Source of the DNA: Streptococcus pseudopneumoniae
Lineage (GTDB): Bacteria > Bacillota > Bacilli > Lactobacillales > Streptococcaceae
Assembly: GCF_001073085.1 (NCBI RefSeq)
Contig: NZ_JVFV01000032.1
Location: forward strand, 20,130-84,129
DNA: 64,000 nucleotides
Direction: 5' to 3'
Positions 63,196 to 64,000 of this stretch are shown here, piece after piece. The first letter of the stretch is position 1. The number at the start of each line of letters is the position of its first letter. The translations under genes were made by a program, and so were the position numbers. Under the pieces are notes generated by a model. The model saw only the letters and a program-made list of their open reading frames with translations, was not told the DNA's origin and did not search any database.

Positions 63196-64000
63196 CCTGA
63201 ATAATTAAGTCCAGTATCGTCACGAGCTTCGCCATTATAGGCAAATGGATTGCCTGTTGTGTCGGTGCTTGTCTTTCTTGCGCCATAGAGGTTATAGCTG
63301 CTTGATGCGACGGCTTGTCCATCCTTGGTCAAGCCTGTCACAGAGCCTGACTGGTTAGTCAAGTAGTTGTAGCTGTCACCTGTTTGGTTGTTGAGGTAGC
63401 TAGCTCGACCCTGACCATAGCCATAGGTCTCACGAGCCTTGCCATCATGATCATAGGTTTCAAGGACTTCTGTATGTTCACGATTGATATCGTTGACATA
63501 GTTGCGTTCCTCGTAGTAGTTGTAGGTATCCTCTCGTGTGGTATAAGGGATCAGAACATCCTGGACCTGACTGGCATAGGTTACTTCTCCCTGTCCCGGT
63601 AAGTTACCGAGTTCTGGTGGGTTGACCACGATTCCTTCCTTGGTCGCTCGATCCTTAGCCACTTTCTGGTGATAGGCTCTCGACACATCGTCAAAGATGC
63701 TATGCCAGATGCTTCCTATCGTTTGCGGTAGCGTGGATAGGGCTTGGAGGACATTCTGACTAAAGCCATACCAGAAGAGAGAGTTTTCTTCCCCACTTGG
63801 GGCTGTATATGGTGACTTACGACCTGACTTGCCTCTACCTGCATGCGATACCTGATCACCAGATTGATCTTCCTTAGGTTTGCGTTGGAAGAGTTGATAA
63901 GTGTTCTTGCCTTCCTTGCGACTAGCAGTGAAGACACGGTTATCATCCCCATCGTAAAGCGCAGCCATGAGAAGGCCCTTCTTGTCCTTGATCGCAAGCA
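63192..64000 (-). CDS. RHS-repeat toxin core, truncated at the C-terminus, 5' part beyond the window
   Basis: The open frame enters from the window edge (AIKDKKGLLMAALYDGDDNR) and runs 269 codons. YD/RHS repeats: YETYGYGQGR-like, YNYLTNQSGSVTGLTKDGQA, SSYNLYGARKTSTDTTGNPF, AYNGEARDDTGLNYSG-stop. RHS cores normally continue GLxYxRARYYDPxxGRF and then a variable toxin domain; here the frame stops just before that motif. So the gene has no toxin tip and is likely a displaced or inactive copy. It would otherwise encode a secreted, wall-associated polymorphic toxin. Confidence 0.85.
   Translation of the reverse strand, partial: LAIKDKKGLLMAALYDGDDNRVFTASRKEGKNTYQLFQRKPKEDQSGDQVSHAGRGKSGRKSPYTAPSGEENSLFWYGFSQNVLQALSTLPQTIGSIWHSIFDDVSRAYHQKVAKDRATKEGIVVNPPELGNLPGQGEVTYASQVQDVLIPYTTREDTYNYYEERNYVNDINREHTEVLETYDHDGKARETYGYGQGRASYLNNQTGDSYNYLTNQSGSVTGLTKDGQAVASSSYNLYGARKTSTDTTGNPFAYNGEARDDTGLNYSG

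Overview
The window looks like a chromosomal segment of a mitis-group viridans Streptococcus (S. mitis / S. oralis / S. infantis and relatives). The evidence is low G+C content, a dexB-linked capsule (cps) locus, BOX repeats, a RUP-sized inverted-repeat element, and pneumococcus-like gene order in the core blocks (secA-aroF-aroF-acpS-alr-recG). No rRNA, tRNA or CRISPR array was seen. Most genes lie on the minus strand.

Layout. 1-9.4 kb: the 5' half of a capsule operon read leftward, cpsA(wzg)-cpsB(wzh)-cpsC(wzd)-cpsD(wze)-initial sugar transferase-WecG/CpsF transferase-LicD-GT2-GT-Wzy; the polymerase is cut by the window edge. 9.4-15.8 kb: two oligopeptide-binding lipoproteins of the Ali/AmiA family and dexB, so the order is dexB-ali-ali-cps. 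15.9-30.6 kb: core metabolism and housekeeping, namely a DUF1846 protein, glmS with flanking NagR-type operators, an isolated 25-codon peptide gene behind response-regulator-type repeats, recG, alr, acpS, two DAHP synthases, secA, and a lemA/TPM pair. 30.7-34.6 kb: an SOS-type hdiR-umuC operon with two small downstream genes, plus a decayed second umuC fragment and an acetyltransferase. 34.7-38.8 kb: eight small minus-strand genes, several SUKH- or DUF6881-like, that look like orphan polymorphic-toxin immunity genes.

39.2-52.7 kb is an island array. Four same-orientation copies of the last 15-17 codons of rpsI (ribosomal protein S9), three of them with a terminator just beyond, punctuate the region at about 39.5, 44.25, 47.5 and 52.6 kb. 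The 3' end of rpsI is a known target of tyrosine-recombinase elements in streptococci, and integrase remnants lie next to two of the copies. Between the copies are three different cargos. The first is malolactic fermentation (mleP-mleS, an XRE regulator, mleR). The second is a HicA-HicB-SecB-like toxin-antitoxin-chaperone module bounded by about 40-bp direct repeats. The third is a thiol-redox operon (trxA-trxB-thioredoxin-like protein-S14 paralogue-DsbA/FrnE-46-aa Cys peptide-TMEM175) beside an ArsR-rhodanese regulator and ATTCAA/TTGAAT palindromes.

52.8-64 kb is a defence and conflict region. PezA-PezT overlap GajA, which overlaps a UvrD-like GajB carrying one in-frame stop codon, with a third unknown gene behind. 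Next comes an unrecognised pair: a 766-aa P-loop NTPase with helical repeats facing a D-Ala-D-Ala-ligase-like ATP-grasp enzyme. The two genes converge, overlap at their 3' ends, and share an identical 31-bp leader in inverted orientation. A complete tyrosine recombinase then ends in a perfect hairpin that also ends a truncated RHS-repeat toxin gene running off the window. The best candidates for new biology are the NTPase/ATP-grasp pair, the HicAB-SecB-like module and the redox operon, all sitting in recombinase-built islands.
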